Positions 11,860 through 22,497 of a stretch of 64,000 bases of DNA are shown here, in pieces (positions within the stretch are counted from its first letter, which is position 1; every line of letters begins with the position of its first letter). Source of the DNA: Wurfbainia villosa (Eukaryota; Streptophyta; Magnoliopsida; Zingiberales; Zingiberaceae). The notes beneath the pieces were generated by a model, which was not told where the DNA came from, did not search any database, and was given only the letters and a program-made list of their open reading frames with translations. Location: contig CM046006.1 of NCBI GenBank assembly GCA_025175895.1, positions 67,042,288 through 67,106,287 of the forward strand, written 5' to 3'. A program made the position numbers and the translations under genes.

Positions 11860-13224
11860 CTAAGACTTAACAAAAATACATTTTGTATTGGCTCCCCCTG
11901 GACCATTGAATCGAGTGGGTCTATTCACATAGTGAATTTGGTCCTTGGGAACCCAATACATGTTAGATCCTAAAGTTGAAATCAAAGTGATCTTAGGGAC
12001 CCATGCTTGGACATTTTTCTTATGTTGGTTTACTATAGACATATATGACTTATTGGTTGTATTTGAGTTAAACCCGAGTCCGGCCTTGTTGTACACGGCC
12101 CTTTGTGATCCAAGTAAGAGGTCAAGTCCCTTGGATCCCAAAGTGAACCTTTCCAACGTGTTCCTAAGGTCTTCGACTTGTGTTTTCAAAAGCGAGTTCT
12201 CAACTTCAAGCTTTTCAACTTGAGTTGAGTCCTCCTCTTGAATACTAGTAGTCGAAGAGGTTAGGGAGACCTCATGTTTGAGGAGGTTAACCTCCTCAAT
12301 TAGGGTCTCGACCTTGGACTCGGACTTAGCTAGTTTCTTATTTAAAAATTTAATTGCACCATACAAAGTATTAAGTAACGACCGACTTACCCTTAATGAT
12401 TCTTTTGAACTGGATACGGATCCGTGGCTTGTCTTGAATGGAAGCTCATCATCGGATTCGGACTCGGACTCTTCTTCGGTTTCGGAGTCGTGCTCGGTCG
12501 GCTTGGCCATTAGAGCTTGGATATCGTCTTCTTCCTCCGGGGGTGGCTTGCTTGGGGGCTTCTTCTTGGAACTCGCAACTAACGCAATACTCTTCTACCG
12601 GACCACGTTAGTTTGCTCATGTAATTCAAGTTCAAAACAATTGCCTAACCTAATTTTAGAAAGGTTCGAGACCTTGTAGGCATCGACCATGGATGCCCAC
12701 AAGGTGGTCCTAGGAAACGAGTTAAGAGAATACCGATAAGGTCGCGATTCTCGACCTTTGTCCGATGGCATGGAGTTGGTTGACGATGTCTTGATACGAG
12801 CATGTAGTTGAGTTGCGTCTCGCTTTTCCTGCATTTTCAAGTTATACAATTTATTTAAAAGTAAATCTCTTTTACATACCTTCGTGTCGCTCGGTGCCTT
12901 CGTGTAGTTCCACTAGCTTGGTCCATAAGTCCTTTGCACTAATGAAGGGGCCGACGCGGTTGAGCTCTTCCTTGACAACCCACATTGCAAGATTTGAGTT
13001 GCCTTGGCATATCGGCTTCTACTTGTTTTTCATGGAATTTGACCATTGATCGTAACTCCAAAGATTCACCATCTTCATTAATAGGAAGTGTGAAACCGGT
13101 TTGGATTACGATCCACATCTCGATTTGGGTTTTAAGAAAGCATTCCATCCGACCCTTCCAATAACGAAAGTCATTACCGTTGTAAAACGGGTCGGGCGGT
13201 GCTAAACCCTTCGAGATGGGCCAT
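11860..13224 (-). pseudogene. gag: Copia gag (decayed), element D
   Basis: Read on the minus strand, the N-terminus (MAHLEGFSTARP, then after a frameshift FRYWKGRMECFLKTQIEMW) starts at the ATG at 13224. RTTLWASMVDAYKVS is at about 12680, and an acidic/serine-rich tail with a coiled-coil-like LEVENSLLKTQVEDLRNTLE segment is at 12180-12250. The end (YWVPKDQIHYVN) resembles the gag-protease boundary of element C. The CCHC zinc knuckle expected between the LFCEFELHEQ-like block and the acidic tail is absent, so RNA packaging would be impaired. Several frameshifts divide the gene. Confidence 0.82.
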
Positions 13225-13570
13225 TTAAAAACAAGAAGAAGAACGATTTAAAAGAATCTTGCAAAACACACACGGAAAGAATATTCCAAGACTTTCGCCT
13301 TGGATTAGTAGGGAAGTAAAAAGATATATAAAATGTAACTTGCAAAAAGAAATAAACAATCAAATGCGAATGTCGCTGAAGTTCCGAGGACAACCTTACT
13401 CGGATCTAACCCGAAGGACAACCTTATCCGATCCTAAAGCCTCTAATGCAATTCTATATGTAGGAGAAGATAAGCAAGTGAAATAATTATACGAAAACAG
13501 AAATAAATAAATAAAAATCTGTAAAAAAGAAAAACAAAGCTAGATTGGTGGTTTCACCGAATCTTAGCGC

Positions 13571-13584
13571 CTACTCGATACCAA
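13571..13584 (-). other. Primer-binding site of copia D
   Basis: The minus strand reads TTGGTATCGAGTAGG, beside the LTR at 13586. It resembles the tRNA-Met site but departs from it after TGGTATC. Confidence 0.65.
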
Positions 13585-13585
13585 T

Positions 13586-14919
13586 TGTTGGATCAAAGTG
13601 TCGCTAGAGGGGGTGAATAGCGATACGATGTCGTTAAAAACTTTTGCAATAAGTAAAAAGCAAGTAGAGAATGCACATGAAATATAAAGTAGACAAGATA
13701 TTTTTACGTGGTTCACAATCTTTCGATTGCTAATCCACGGCCCTAGTGATCCTTGATCACGCACGGAGGGCAATTCACTAAAACCACTCCTCCTCGCTGA
13801 GGTAGGAGCAACGATTACAAAAGAAATCAGGCAAAGGGACACTCCTTTCCTTGTTACGATTAAAGCACAAAGACAATTTAAAGAAGTAGAACTTAAATAA
13901 ATATACCGACAACTCTTATAAGTAGAAGATGTAGCTTTCGTTGTCGGCGGCACTTCGTCGTAGCAAATGTGAGTAGTAGTAGCGGCGTTACGACGGCGTG
14001 TTGAGAGCTTTTGATTTCTTGTTATTTGCTTGGCTTGAACATGTCTATTTATGGATATTGATCTATGAATTTAGACATAGGTAGTGTCCAAGGTGAGGTT
14101 CTTATCCCCCAAGACTTGTTCATCCACATCCTTTGCGCCTAACTCAAGGATGAGGTGTTTCATCCAACCACCTTGTGCCACCTCCAACCTCCTTGTGCGC
14201 CAACTCAAGGATGAGGTGTTTCATCCAACCACCTTGTGCCACCTCCAACCTCCTTGGGCGCCAACTTGAGGATGAGGTGTTTCATCCAACCACCTTGTGC
14301 CACCTCCAACCTCCTTGGGCGCCAACTTGTTGGAGCCATTCAACTTGTGCCACATCATGGGAGCCAACCATCTTGTGCCAACTCACCTTATTTTGGGCGC
14401 CCACCACAAGGAAGCTTGGTGATGGTTTGGATGTCCACCTTGATGCCACATCACCCTTTGTACCAAAACACGAGTCAAGTCCAAATTCACCCCCTTGAAA
14501 TTCGAGCTCTTCTCGAGGCTGGAACTTGACTAGCAGTTGACTGTAGTCAAAGGGTTTTGGACTGCAGTACAAGTTAGCTTAAAATATAAAGTACGATGGT
14601 TCTAACCATCTGATCTCGACCTAGACCTTCCATTGGAGGTATTGGGTCGGATCTACGCTTAACGACCTTGCTTCGCTTTCACACGAGCTTACCTTGTAGC
14701 CTCGCTTCCGGTCTTCACCCGAGTACCTCGGCTTCCTCCGAAGTCCCTCTGGCGTTGCCCGACCACCTCGGTTCCCACCGGGTGTCGCAGACCTTCCGCT
14801 CAACTTTAGCATTTCTGCACACTTAATTGAGCTCGTAAGATAACAAATATACCCTTAACTATTGAGCCTTTTGCCATAATCAAAATACCGGTTCGACTTT
14901 GGTGCCCACTGCACCAACA
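13586..14919 (-). repeat. 5' LTR of copia D
   Basis: It runs TGTTGGATCA...CACCAACA and pairs with 7724-9061. Scattered 1-3 bp indels and transitions separate the two, so the insertion is not recent. Confidence 0.9.
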
Positions 14920-15126
14920 CAACCCTTTCCTAGCCAAGAGCAACCTTCACATCCCTTATTCACAACCACACTCATCGCCATCACAACCTTCATAGCCTAG
15001 AACAGAGCATCACCCAGCTCCATCCACTCCATTGCAACCTATTCACAACCGACAAATCCATTACAACATCCCAATCAACTATCTTCATAATCAACTAGAT
15101 CAATCAAGGGATAAAGAACTGAACGA
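14920..15126 (-). repeat. Inverted gypsy LTR A2, segment 2
   Basis: The short strip between copias D and E continues the CATCACAACC/ACCGACAAATC-rich sequence that stops at 7723 (compare CAACCACAACCGACAAATC at 7691-7710 with 15041-15060). It therefore belongs to the interrupted A2 LTR. Confidence 0.7.
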
Positions 15127-15639
15127 TGTAGGGGATCGTTGGAACGCTAGAGGGGGTGAATAGCGTCGTGCTATGCGTTGATGGAAATCGTTCGCGTTCG
15201 TCTCTACAAAACTCGTTATGCGCAGCGGAATAATAATAAAAGTAATAACGAAATAAGACAAACACACGAACACAAGCATATAACGTGATTTGGAACCGAA
15301 CAGTTCCTACTCCATGGATCGAGCTCTAAAGAGCTCTAGTGATGCACACACACTCACTAATCACAAATACTCCTTCTCGACACAAGTCAAAGGTGGAGAA
15401 ACCTCGTGCAAATGATTACAACAGTAATACTAAATACAACAAGCAAATATAAGTGAATACAACAAAAGAAATGCAAAGAAAACTTTACAATCGATCTTTT
15501 GAGAGCTTGCTTGTTTGGTTGGTTGAGTGGCACTTGGAGACGCTGAATTACACCAGCAATTCACCCCAAAAACTCCTCAAAGAACCATTGTGTTTTCCTT
15601 CTCCATAAGCTCCATTTAAAGCTTCTACCTGTGCTGGAA

Positions 15640-15990
15640 AACGCCGATCAGTCGACTGCTCGGGACCATCAATCGACTGATGCCACTATTGTCATGAGAC
15701 AACGACTAGATCCATGCTGGAAAAATCCAACGGATTCATCATCAGTCGACTGATTATGACCATCAGTCAACTGATCAAGCCATCACTCGACTGCTGACCA
15801 TAGCGGTCGAGTGAGACTCCATTCTGTGCTCTAAAAATCGAGCACCAATCGACTGATCACATGATCAGTCGACTGCTAGGCCGATCAGTCGACTGCCCAC
15901 CTCTTGCAGTCGGCTGCTAGGCCAATTTTCGCAGTCAAACCTTAGTTGACTTTCTCCAGTTGACTGTCATATGACACCAGTTGACTAGCA
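15640..15990. repeat. Palindromic TCAGTCGACTGA-type array in LTR
   Basis: Multiple exact or one-off copies of the self-complementary motif CAGTCGACTG are spread over the presumed U3/promoter side of the LTR. Confidence 0.85.
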
Positions 15991-16185
15991 CACCTCAAAC
16001 ATGAGGTTTTAGTCCAAGTATGGTTCCCCCATACTTGCTAGACCACCCTTAGCCTATACTTAAGCCTTCTAGCCACCTCCGTCAACCTCACGCCTCTCGG
16101 ATCATGACTTGTTCATCCATTGCGCTAGCCTTCTGGTGCTTCCATCGGCTATGTCATGCTAACGGTGTCTACACCGCCAAGACAC

Positions 16186-16500
16186 ATTGGACTTACGCTG
16201 CCAAGACTCCGCTTGGACTTTATGCCGCCAACCATTGGACTTATGCTGCCAAGACTCCCGCTTGGACTTTACGCTGCCAATATCAAACCCCTTGGACTTC
16301 TCAAATGCCAAGACTCAAGCTTGGACTTTCCCTTGCCAACCCATGTTGAACTTTCCATGCTAAGACCCATGCTTGGACTTTTCCTTGCCAAGACTCATGC
16401 TTGGACTTTACATGTCAAGTACTCAAGACTTGGACTTTTCCTTGCCAAGACCCATGCTTGGACTTTACATGCCAAGTACTCAAGACTTGGACTTTCCATG
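16186..16500. repeat. CCAAG...CTTGGACTTT short repeat array in LTR
   Basis: Repeated units of about 30-36 bp have the form GCCAAGACYC-n-GCTTGGACTTT. CCAAG and CTTGG are complementary, so each unit can fold back. The ORFs running through it are by-products of the repeat. Confidence 0.85.
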
Positions 16501-16714
16501 ACATGGTCAACTTCAGTCAACCATCAAAGTCTCCCTCGAGTCAAACTCGAGTCCAGTTAAACATAACCTGGGTTGATTGTATAAACAATATCCCCAAAAT
16601 ATCAACAGACATTAATGTCAAACATCAATGTCAACTCACTTTGTCAAACATCAAAACATCACTCAAGTCAAACTCGAGTCCGGTCAATCGTGACCTGGGC
16701 CGATTGCACCAACA

Positions 16715-16729
16715 ATCTTCCCCTTTTTG
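16715..16729 (-). other. Polypurine tract of copia E
   Basis: The minus strand reads CAAAAAGGGGAAGAT, immediately inside the LTR. Confidence 0.85.
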
Positions 16730-18543
16730 ATGTTTGACAAAAACACATACTTTTGAGTTAGAACATTAACTCAAATTCCCTTACCAATTTCCCAAATTGA
16801 TAATCCTAAACATTCTCCCCCTTTTTTACTAACATCAAAAAGGTTCTCTCCAAGGAGGTCAATGTCTCATGTCCCAATGAGATCTTACAATTTCTCCCTT
16901 GGTCCAAAAATACCTAGGATGTCTACCATCTTCCTAGTGATAAGTCTCATATCACTCAAGAGAGACAATCCTATACACTCTCTCAATTTCCAAATTGGGT
17001 ATATCAAAATCTCATTTTCCTTCTCATGAGGAAAAATATCATCCATCATCCCATGATGGATACCTCCACCTAAAGGCTTGCTCCCCCTTGACCATTGCAC
17101 CAACAATGTCCTTGGGAAGTCCCTAAGCCAATAGGAACTCTAAACCATCAAAAATAAGGTTCAAAGTTCAAACATGAACTCTCCCATCCTTAAATTTGAT
17201 ATAAACCCTAAACAACTCTCCTAATCCATATCCAATAGATTTTCACCCTTTATAATGCTTCCTAAAGCATATCCTAGGGTTAGGAGTGGTTAAGGACCTT
17301 AACCGCAGCTGAACACGGGCTAAACAACCTTGTTTTCTCGAAATCAGCATTGACAATCGACTCTCTCATCTACTACCAATCACATCATGATCAGCCACCA
17401 AGCGGCGATCGATAACTGAAATTTCAGAATTTCAGTTATTAAAAATGAGATTCAGAAATACATAAATAAATATAAGTATATCGAAAAATCATGAAAATTC
17501 ATACGTATACTACTTATGACACATACAATGGGTGAAAAATATCTAAAAATTATTTTACCCATAAAATAGAGAAATTTTTACAAAATCTAAAAGTGAATAA
17601 AAACTTCAAAGTTTTAGCTCACTTTGTATCAATCTCATCAATGGTGATTGCTATCAAAAGATAGACTTCACTAAGGTTTTTCAAAAGGATTTTAAAATAT
17701 TTTCAAAACCATATTTTGGATCATATTCCTTGGGCTCAATGTATATGACATGTACACAAGCTTTCTCAATGATCCACTTTTTGGTTAAAGATGAGTTTTA
17801 GTTCATATAGATGCAAAAACTATGGACCTTGAACTTAACTCATATTCTAGCATCTCACATGTATCTAGGGTGTGTAAATACACATATATGTCAATTTAGA
17901 TATGAGTATGTGGGTTTTGGTTTTTCTAATCTAAGGTCTCATGCATTTTCTAAGGGAACCCTACTTGATTCCCTTATGAATGAGACTCCAAGTCATCCCA
18001 AAGTCCTTAACTCAATTTTCATTAATTTAAATGCATGAAGTATGATCATGGCATAAATGATAGCATAATAAAGCATGCCCAATGATCATGATGTCATGAC
18101 ATATGATATAATCTAAGCATACATGACATTTAACCTAACCCTAAACACGATCATGATATTTTAAATGATTAAAAATAGATATGATATCATGACATGTAAT
18201 ATGACAAATCAAGCATGTCATATAAAATATATAGGTATAATAATACCTAAACTTTAATATTAATTGTCATTTGATATAATTAGATTTATTTTTCCATATT
18301 ACTACTAACCTCCAAGTGTGCCAAAAACCCAAAATGGCACACTAACCTCTAAACCTAAATTGTGTCGATTTAATTGATTTTTCATAATTCCTAAAATGTA
18401 TTGGCACATCCTAAAATCTTTTAGGATTAAAAATCAAACCTATTTCCAAGGTACCCATAACCTTGAAAATTGCCTAAAGTGCCACCTCTACAATGGTTGA
18501 GTTAACTACCCATCCAATCAAGGTTGACACACCCTAAACTCAT
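16730..18543. other. Non-coding internal region of copia E
   Basis: The 1.8 kb between the gag stop and the PPT has no pol motif on either strand. It is AT-rich with repeated CTCCCCCTT tracts at 16800-17100. It is clearly homologous to 33655-35544 of element F, so this non-coding layout belongs to the family and is not a private deletion. Confidence 0.75.
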
Positions 18544-19839
18544 CTAGCATGAGTCAATCACGCTCTTAGGAACCCAAAACCTATTTGAGCTCCTAGGGTT
18601 AACTAGATATTCCTTAGGGATAACCTCCCTAGATACCTTCCTAATAATCCTTTTAGGCTTGTTAGCCTTGGTCATTTTAGTCTTGCCTAGGTTGACTCTA
18701 GGGGTAACTCCCCTTGCAACCTTCTTAGTGGCTTCCCTAGGTTTCCTTAAAACCCTAGCCACTAGGCACTTACCATGGTTACTCTTAGGGATAACTTCCC
18801 TAGTAACCTTGGTCTTCCTAGACCTAGCTTGTGTTCCATAATCAAATGGGACACTATGATAAGCCACCTTAGGCTTAGGTTTGTGACCCAAACCCTTCTT
18901 GCCCTTGGTTGACTTTTCTCTCTTTGGCCCTAGGTGTTGACTTTGACTTTTGGACCTAGACTTTTGATCATTTGACCCTTTAAATTGATTTTGTATCTTC
19001 TTGAGGGTCTTTTTTAATTTCTCAAGCCTTAACCTCAAGGCTTGATTTTCTAATTCTAATTGATCAATTTTTGAATTTTGATTTGGTCTTTGGGCATTGT
19101 CCTTTCTAGGCATATGCCTAGTCCATTTGAGATTAAGACCTAGGTGTTCTCCTATTTTCTTGATAGATTCCCTAGGTAAAATATTTTTAGGGACATTAGT
19201 CCCAAATTTCTCTTTCTTTGAAATATTAATATTTTTGGCACCTAAACAAATATATTTGTTATTCCTAGCATTCTCTTTATGATAAATAGCAAGATTGCTA
19301 AAATTAGTTCTAGCATGCTTTTGCCTATAATTGAAAGAAAGAGCATTATTTAGATATACCTTAGGGTTTGCCTTAGAGGCTCCCCCTACTTGTGATGCTC
19401 TCTTTTTCTCTCCTTTTGGACATTGATTTCGGTAATGCCCTTTTGAATTGCACTTGAAGCATATGATATGCTCCTTGCTCTTTTGACTTTGGGCACCGGC
19501 ATCTTTGATCTTTGGAGCCGCCGGAGTCTTCTTGACTTTCTTTGGGTACTTACTCTTATAGTGCCCAAATTCCCTACACTCAAAACACATAATATTATTT
19601 TTATTTTGAATTATGGTGTTTGAGTTACCTAAGTCAATGGAGGCCGGAATAGGATTTTGAGCTTCTTCATCTTGACCGGATGTTGAAGCTTCTTCTTGGT
19701 GTTGCTCCGGTGGTCTAATCTCCTCTTCTTCCACCGATCCGGAAGTTGATTCCTTCTCAACTTTCGAGTCCTCACTCGCTTGTGAGGATGATGATGATTC
19801 TTCCTCGGCTTCTTCCTCTTCTTGAGCCGATGAAGATTC

Positions 19840-20037
19840 TGTTGGGAGTATGAGGAATACAATCAAAGTCCCACATTGGTAAGACATGGAAAAGATCATG
19901 TGCTTATAAGAAAAAAGATATCTCCATTGGCATGAGGCCTTTTGGGTAAAGCCCAAAAACAAAACCATGAGGGCTTGGGCCCAAAGTGGACAATATCATA
20001 CCATTGTGGAGATATGTGGATCTTATATGCACTAACA
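19840..20037 (+). repeat. 5' LTR of TRIM1
   Basis: 198 bp, TG...CA ends, identical by eye to 20276-20473. Confidence 0.96.
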
Positions 20038-20039
20038 AT

Positions 20040-20052
20040 TGGTATCAGAGCC
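20040..20052 (+). other. Primer-binding site of TRIM1
   Basis: TGGTATCAGAGCC, two bases after the left LTR; complementary to initiator tRNA-Met. Confidence 0.93.
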
Positions 20053-20260
20053 ATGGTCCATGTCAAGCCATGAACCTCGAACGAAGGAAGTTGAGCTCCC
20101 ACGTCCGGATCAAGAGAACCAGACATCAGGAAGGAAGTCTAGTTGGGTCGGGGGGACCGAACAACTGGCAGGAAGTCCTGGTGGGTTGAAGATCGGACAT
20201 CAAGCAGAGAAAATCCTTCGAGGAGGGATAGGCTTGAGGGGGGGCCCAATGTGGTCCTTC

Positions 20261-20275
20261 GTTTGAGGGGGGGAT
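20261..20275 (+). other. Polypurine tract of TRIM1
   Basis: GTTTGAGGGGGGGAT ends at the base before the right LTR. Confidence 0.9.
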
Positions 20276-20473
20276 TGTTGGGAGTATGAGGAATACAATC
20301 AAAGTCCCACATTGGTAAGACATGGAAAAGATCATGTGCTTATAAGAAAAAAGATATCTCCATTGGCATGAGGCCTTTTGGGTAAAGCCCAAAAACAAAA
20401 CCATGAGGGCTTGGGCCCAAAGTGGACAATATCATACCATTGTGGAGATATGTGGATCTTATATGCACTAACA
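20276..20473 (+). repeat. 3' LTR of TRIM1
   Basis: 198 bp, identical by eye to the left LTR, followed by TSD copy GATTC. Confidence 0.96.
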
Positions 20474-20891
20474 GATTCTTCTTCTTCTACTTGTGCCAAG
20501 TGAAGCTTCTCATGGAACTTGGTCAATTTGTCTCATAGCTCCTTGGCATCTTGAAATTCACCTAAGCTAGACAAAATGTTATTAGTTATAAAATCTTCTA
20601 AAAGATTTGTTATCTTGACTTCGGTCTTGAGCTTGAGACGTTGCTCTTGTGTCCACTTCTTCAACTTCAAGACGTTGCCCTTCTTATCCCGAAGGGGTTC
20701 AAAGCCTTCTACAAGGATGAACCAATCCTCTATATCCATCATCAAGAATGTCTTCATTCTTGCTCTCCACGTCAAAAAATCTTCTCGGTCGTATGGTGGT
20801 GGAGTATTGATGTCCCATCTAAGCTTGTCTTGGAATTCCATCTTCCCTCTAGCTTCTTTAGCTCCCGGCGGTTAGTCCGTAGAAGAGCCCC

Positions 20892-20905
20892 GAACTCTGA
20901 TACCA
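20892..20905 (-). other. Primer-binding site of copia E
   Basis: The minus strand reads TGGTATCAGAGTTC, two bases from the LTR at 20908. Confidence 0.88.
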
Positions 20906-20907
20906 CC

Positions 20908-22497
20908 TGTAGGGGATCGTTGGAACGCTAGAGGGGGTGAATAGCATCATGCTATGCGTTGATGGAAATCGTTCGTGTTCGTCTCTACAAAACTCGTTAT
21001 GCACAGCAGAATAATAATAAAAGCAATAACGAAATAAGACAAACACATGAACACAAGCATATAACGTGATTCGGAACCGAACGGTTCCTACTCCACGGAT
21101 CGAGCTCTAAAGAGCTCTAGTGATGCACACACACTCACTAATCACAAATACTCCTTCTTGACACAAGTCGGAGGTGGAGAAACCTCGTACAAATGATTAC
21201 AACAGTAATACTAAATACAACAAGCAAATACAAGTGAATACAACAAAAGAAATGCAAAGAAAACTTTACAATCGATCTTTTGAGAGCTTGCTTGTTTGGT
21301 TGGTTGAGTGTCACTTAGAGACCCTGAATTACACTAGCAATTCGCCCCAAAAACTCCTCAAAGAACCATTGTGTTTTCCTTCTCCACGAGCTCTATTTAA
21401 AGCTTTTATCTGTGCTAGAAAATGTCGATCAGTCGACTGCTCGGGACCATCAGTCGACTGATGCCACTGTTATCGTGAGACAACGGCTAGATCCACGCTG
21501 GAAAAATCCAACGGATCCATCATTAGTCGACTGATTATGACCATCAGTCGACTGATCAAGCTATCACTCAACTGTTGACCGCAATGGTCGAGTGAGACTC
21601 CATTAGGCTTCAAAAGAGCACCCGACCGTGATCACATGATCACCGACCGCTAGCCGATTAGTCGATCGCCCACCGGCGCTCATCGCTAGGCCAATTCCCG
21701 CAGTCAAACCCTAGTTGACTTTTTTCAGTCGACTATCATATGGAACCAATCGACTGGCACACCTTAAACATGAGGTTTTAGCCCAAGTATGGTTCCCCCA
21801 TACTTGCTAGACCACCCTTAGCCTAGACCTAAGCCTTCTAACCACCTCCGTCAGCCTTATGCCTCTCGGATCCCTCCAAGTCATCCATGACTTGTTCATC
21901 CATCGCGCTAGCCTTCAGGTGCTTCCATCGGCTATGTCATGCTAACGGTGTCTACACCGCCAAGGCACATTGGACTTACGCCGCCAAGACTCCGCTTGGA
22001 CTTTACACCGTCAACCATTGGACTTATGCTGCCAAGACTCCCGCTTGGACTTTACGCCGCCAATATCAAACCCCTTGGACTTCTCAAATGTTAAGACTCA
22101 AGCTTGAACTTTACCTTGCCAACCCATGTTGGACTTTTTATGCCAAGACTCATGCTTGGACTTTTCCTTGCCAAGACCCATGCTTGGACTTTACATGCCA
22201 AGTACTCAAGACTTGGACTTTTCCTTGCCAAAACCCATGCTTGGACTTTACATGCCAAGTACTCAAGACTTGGACTTTCCATGACATGGTCAACTCCAGT
22301 CAACCATTAAAGTCTCCCTCGAGTCAAACTCGAGTCCGATTAAACATAACCCGGGTTGATTGTATAAACAATCTCCCCAAAACATCAACAAACATTAATG
22401 TCAAACATCAATGTCAACTCACTTTGTCAAACATTAAAACATCACTCGAGTTAAACTCGAGTCCGGTCAATCATGACCTGGGTCGTTTACACCAATA
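20908..22497 (-). repeat. 5' LTR of copia E
   Basis: It starts TGTAGGGGATCG and ends CACCAATA where CACCAACA is expected, so the terminal TG (minus strand) has mutated to TA. Its CAGTCGACTG array at 21425-21760 is partly altered (for example CACCGACCGC around 21640). The CCAAG/CTTGG array is at 21963-22285. Confidence 0.92.

Larger units (their letters stand above)
7724..14919 (-). mobile_element. Ty1/copia element D (internally deleted, minus strand)
   Basis: Two closely similar LTRs (7724-9061 and 13586-14919) flank an internal region. The tRNA-Met-like PBS abuts the right LTR and a pyrimidine tract (inverse PPT) abuts the left, giving minus orientation. The flanks are CAGCC (7719-7723) and CAACC (14920-14924), a 5-bp TSD with one change. 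The inside keeps gag and RT/RNase H remnants; protease and integrase are not detectable. It is inserted in gypsy LTR A2. Confidence 0.87.
15127..16714 (-). repeat. 3' LTR of copia E
   Basis: It runs TGTAGGGGATCG...CACCAACA on the plus strand. It contains an array of CAGTCGACTG palindromes (15640-15990) and a CCAAG/CTTGGACTTT repeat array (16186-16500). Confidence 0.92.
19840..20473 (+). mobile_element. TRIM retrotransposon TRIM1, 634 bp, TSD GATTC
   Basis: Two LTRs of 198 bp (19840-20037 and 20276-20473), identical by eye, run TGTTGGGAGT...CACTAACA. Between them are a PBS two bases after the left LTR, 238 bp of non-coding sequence, and a purine tract (TTTGAGGGGGGGAT) directly before the right LTR. 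The 5-bp target duplication GATTC is at 19835-19839 and 20474-20478. With no coding capacity and this size it fits a terminal-repeat retrotransposon in miniature. The target is the acidic linker of copia E gag, on the opposite strand. No 5S rRNA promoter was seen, so it is not an obvious Cassandra element. Confidence 0.96.
18544..20841 (-). pseudogene. gag: Copia gag of element E, split by TRIM1
   Basis: Read on the minus strand from the ATG at 20841 (MEFQDKLRWDINTPPPYD). The N-terminal capsid domain (YWK-like LTWRARMKTFL, DWFILVEGFEPL) runs to a TGA at 20533-20535, where relatives have a Trp codon. After TRIM1 (19840-20473), the frame resumes as an acidic/serine linker and two zinc knuckles, CFECREFGHYKSKY (last Cys replaced by Tyr) and CFKCNSKGHYRNQC (intact). 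A Lys/Arg-rich tail with a coiled-coil segment follows (LELENQALRLRLEKLKK, about 19025-19075) and ends NRFWVPKSVID. Removing TRIM1 and one TSD keeps the frame. The homologue in F ends at the same motif, so gag normally terminates here without protease or pol. Confidence 0.88.
15127..22497 (-). mobile_element. Gag-only Ty1/copia element E (minus strand), with TSD AACGA
   Basis: LTRs 15127-16714 and 20908-22497 (1588 and 1590 bp) flank an internal region that has a PBS, gag and PPT but no pol. The target duplication is AACGA at 15122-15126 and 22498-22502. The LTRs differ mainly by transitions, many at CpG sites. Its gag is interrupted by TRIM1. With no protease, integrase or RT, it must have used enzymes supplied by another copia element. 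Confidence 0.93.

Noticed and set aside
19840..20473. Cassandra-type TRIM (5S rRNA-bearing)
   Set aside because: No 5S-like internal promoter could be seen in the 198-bp LTR.
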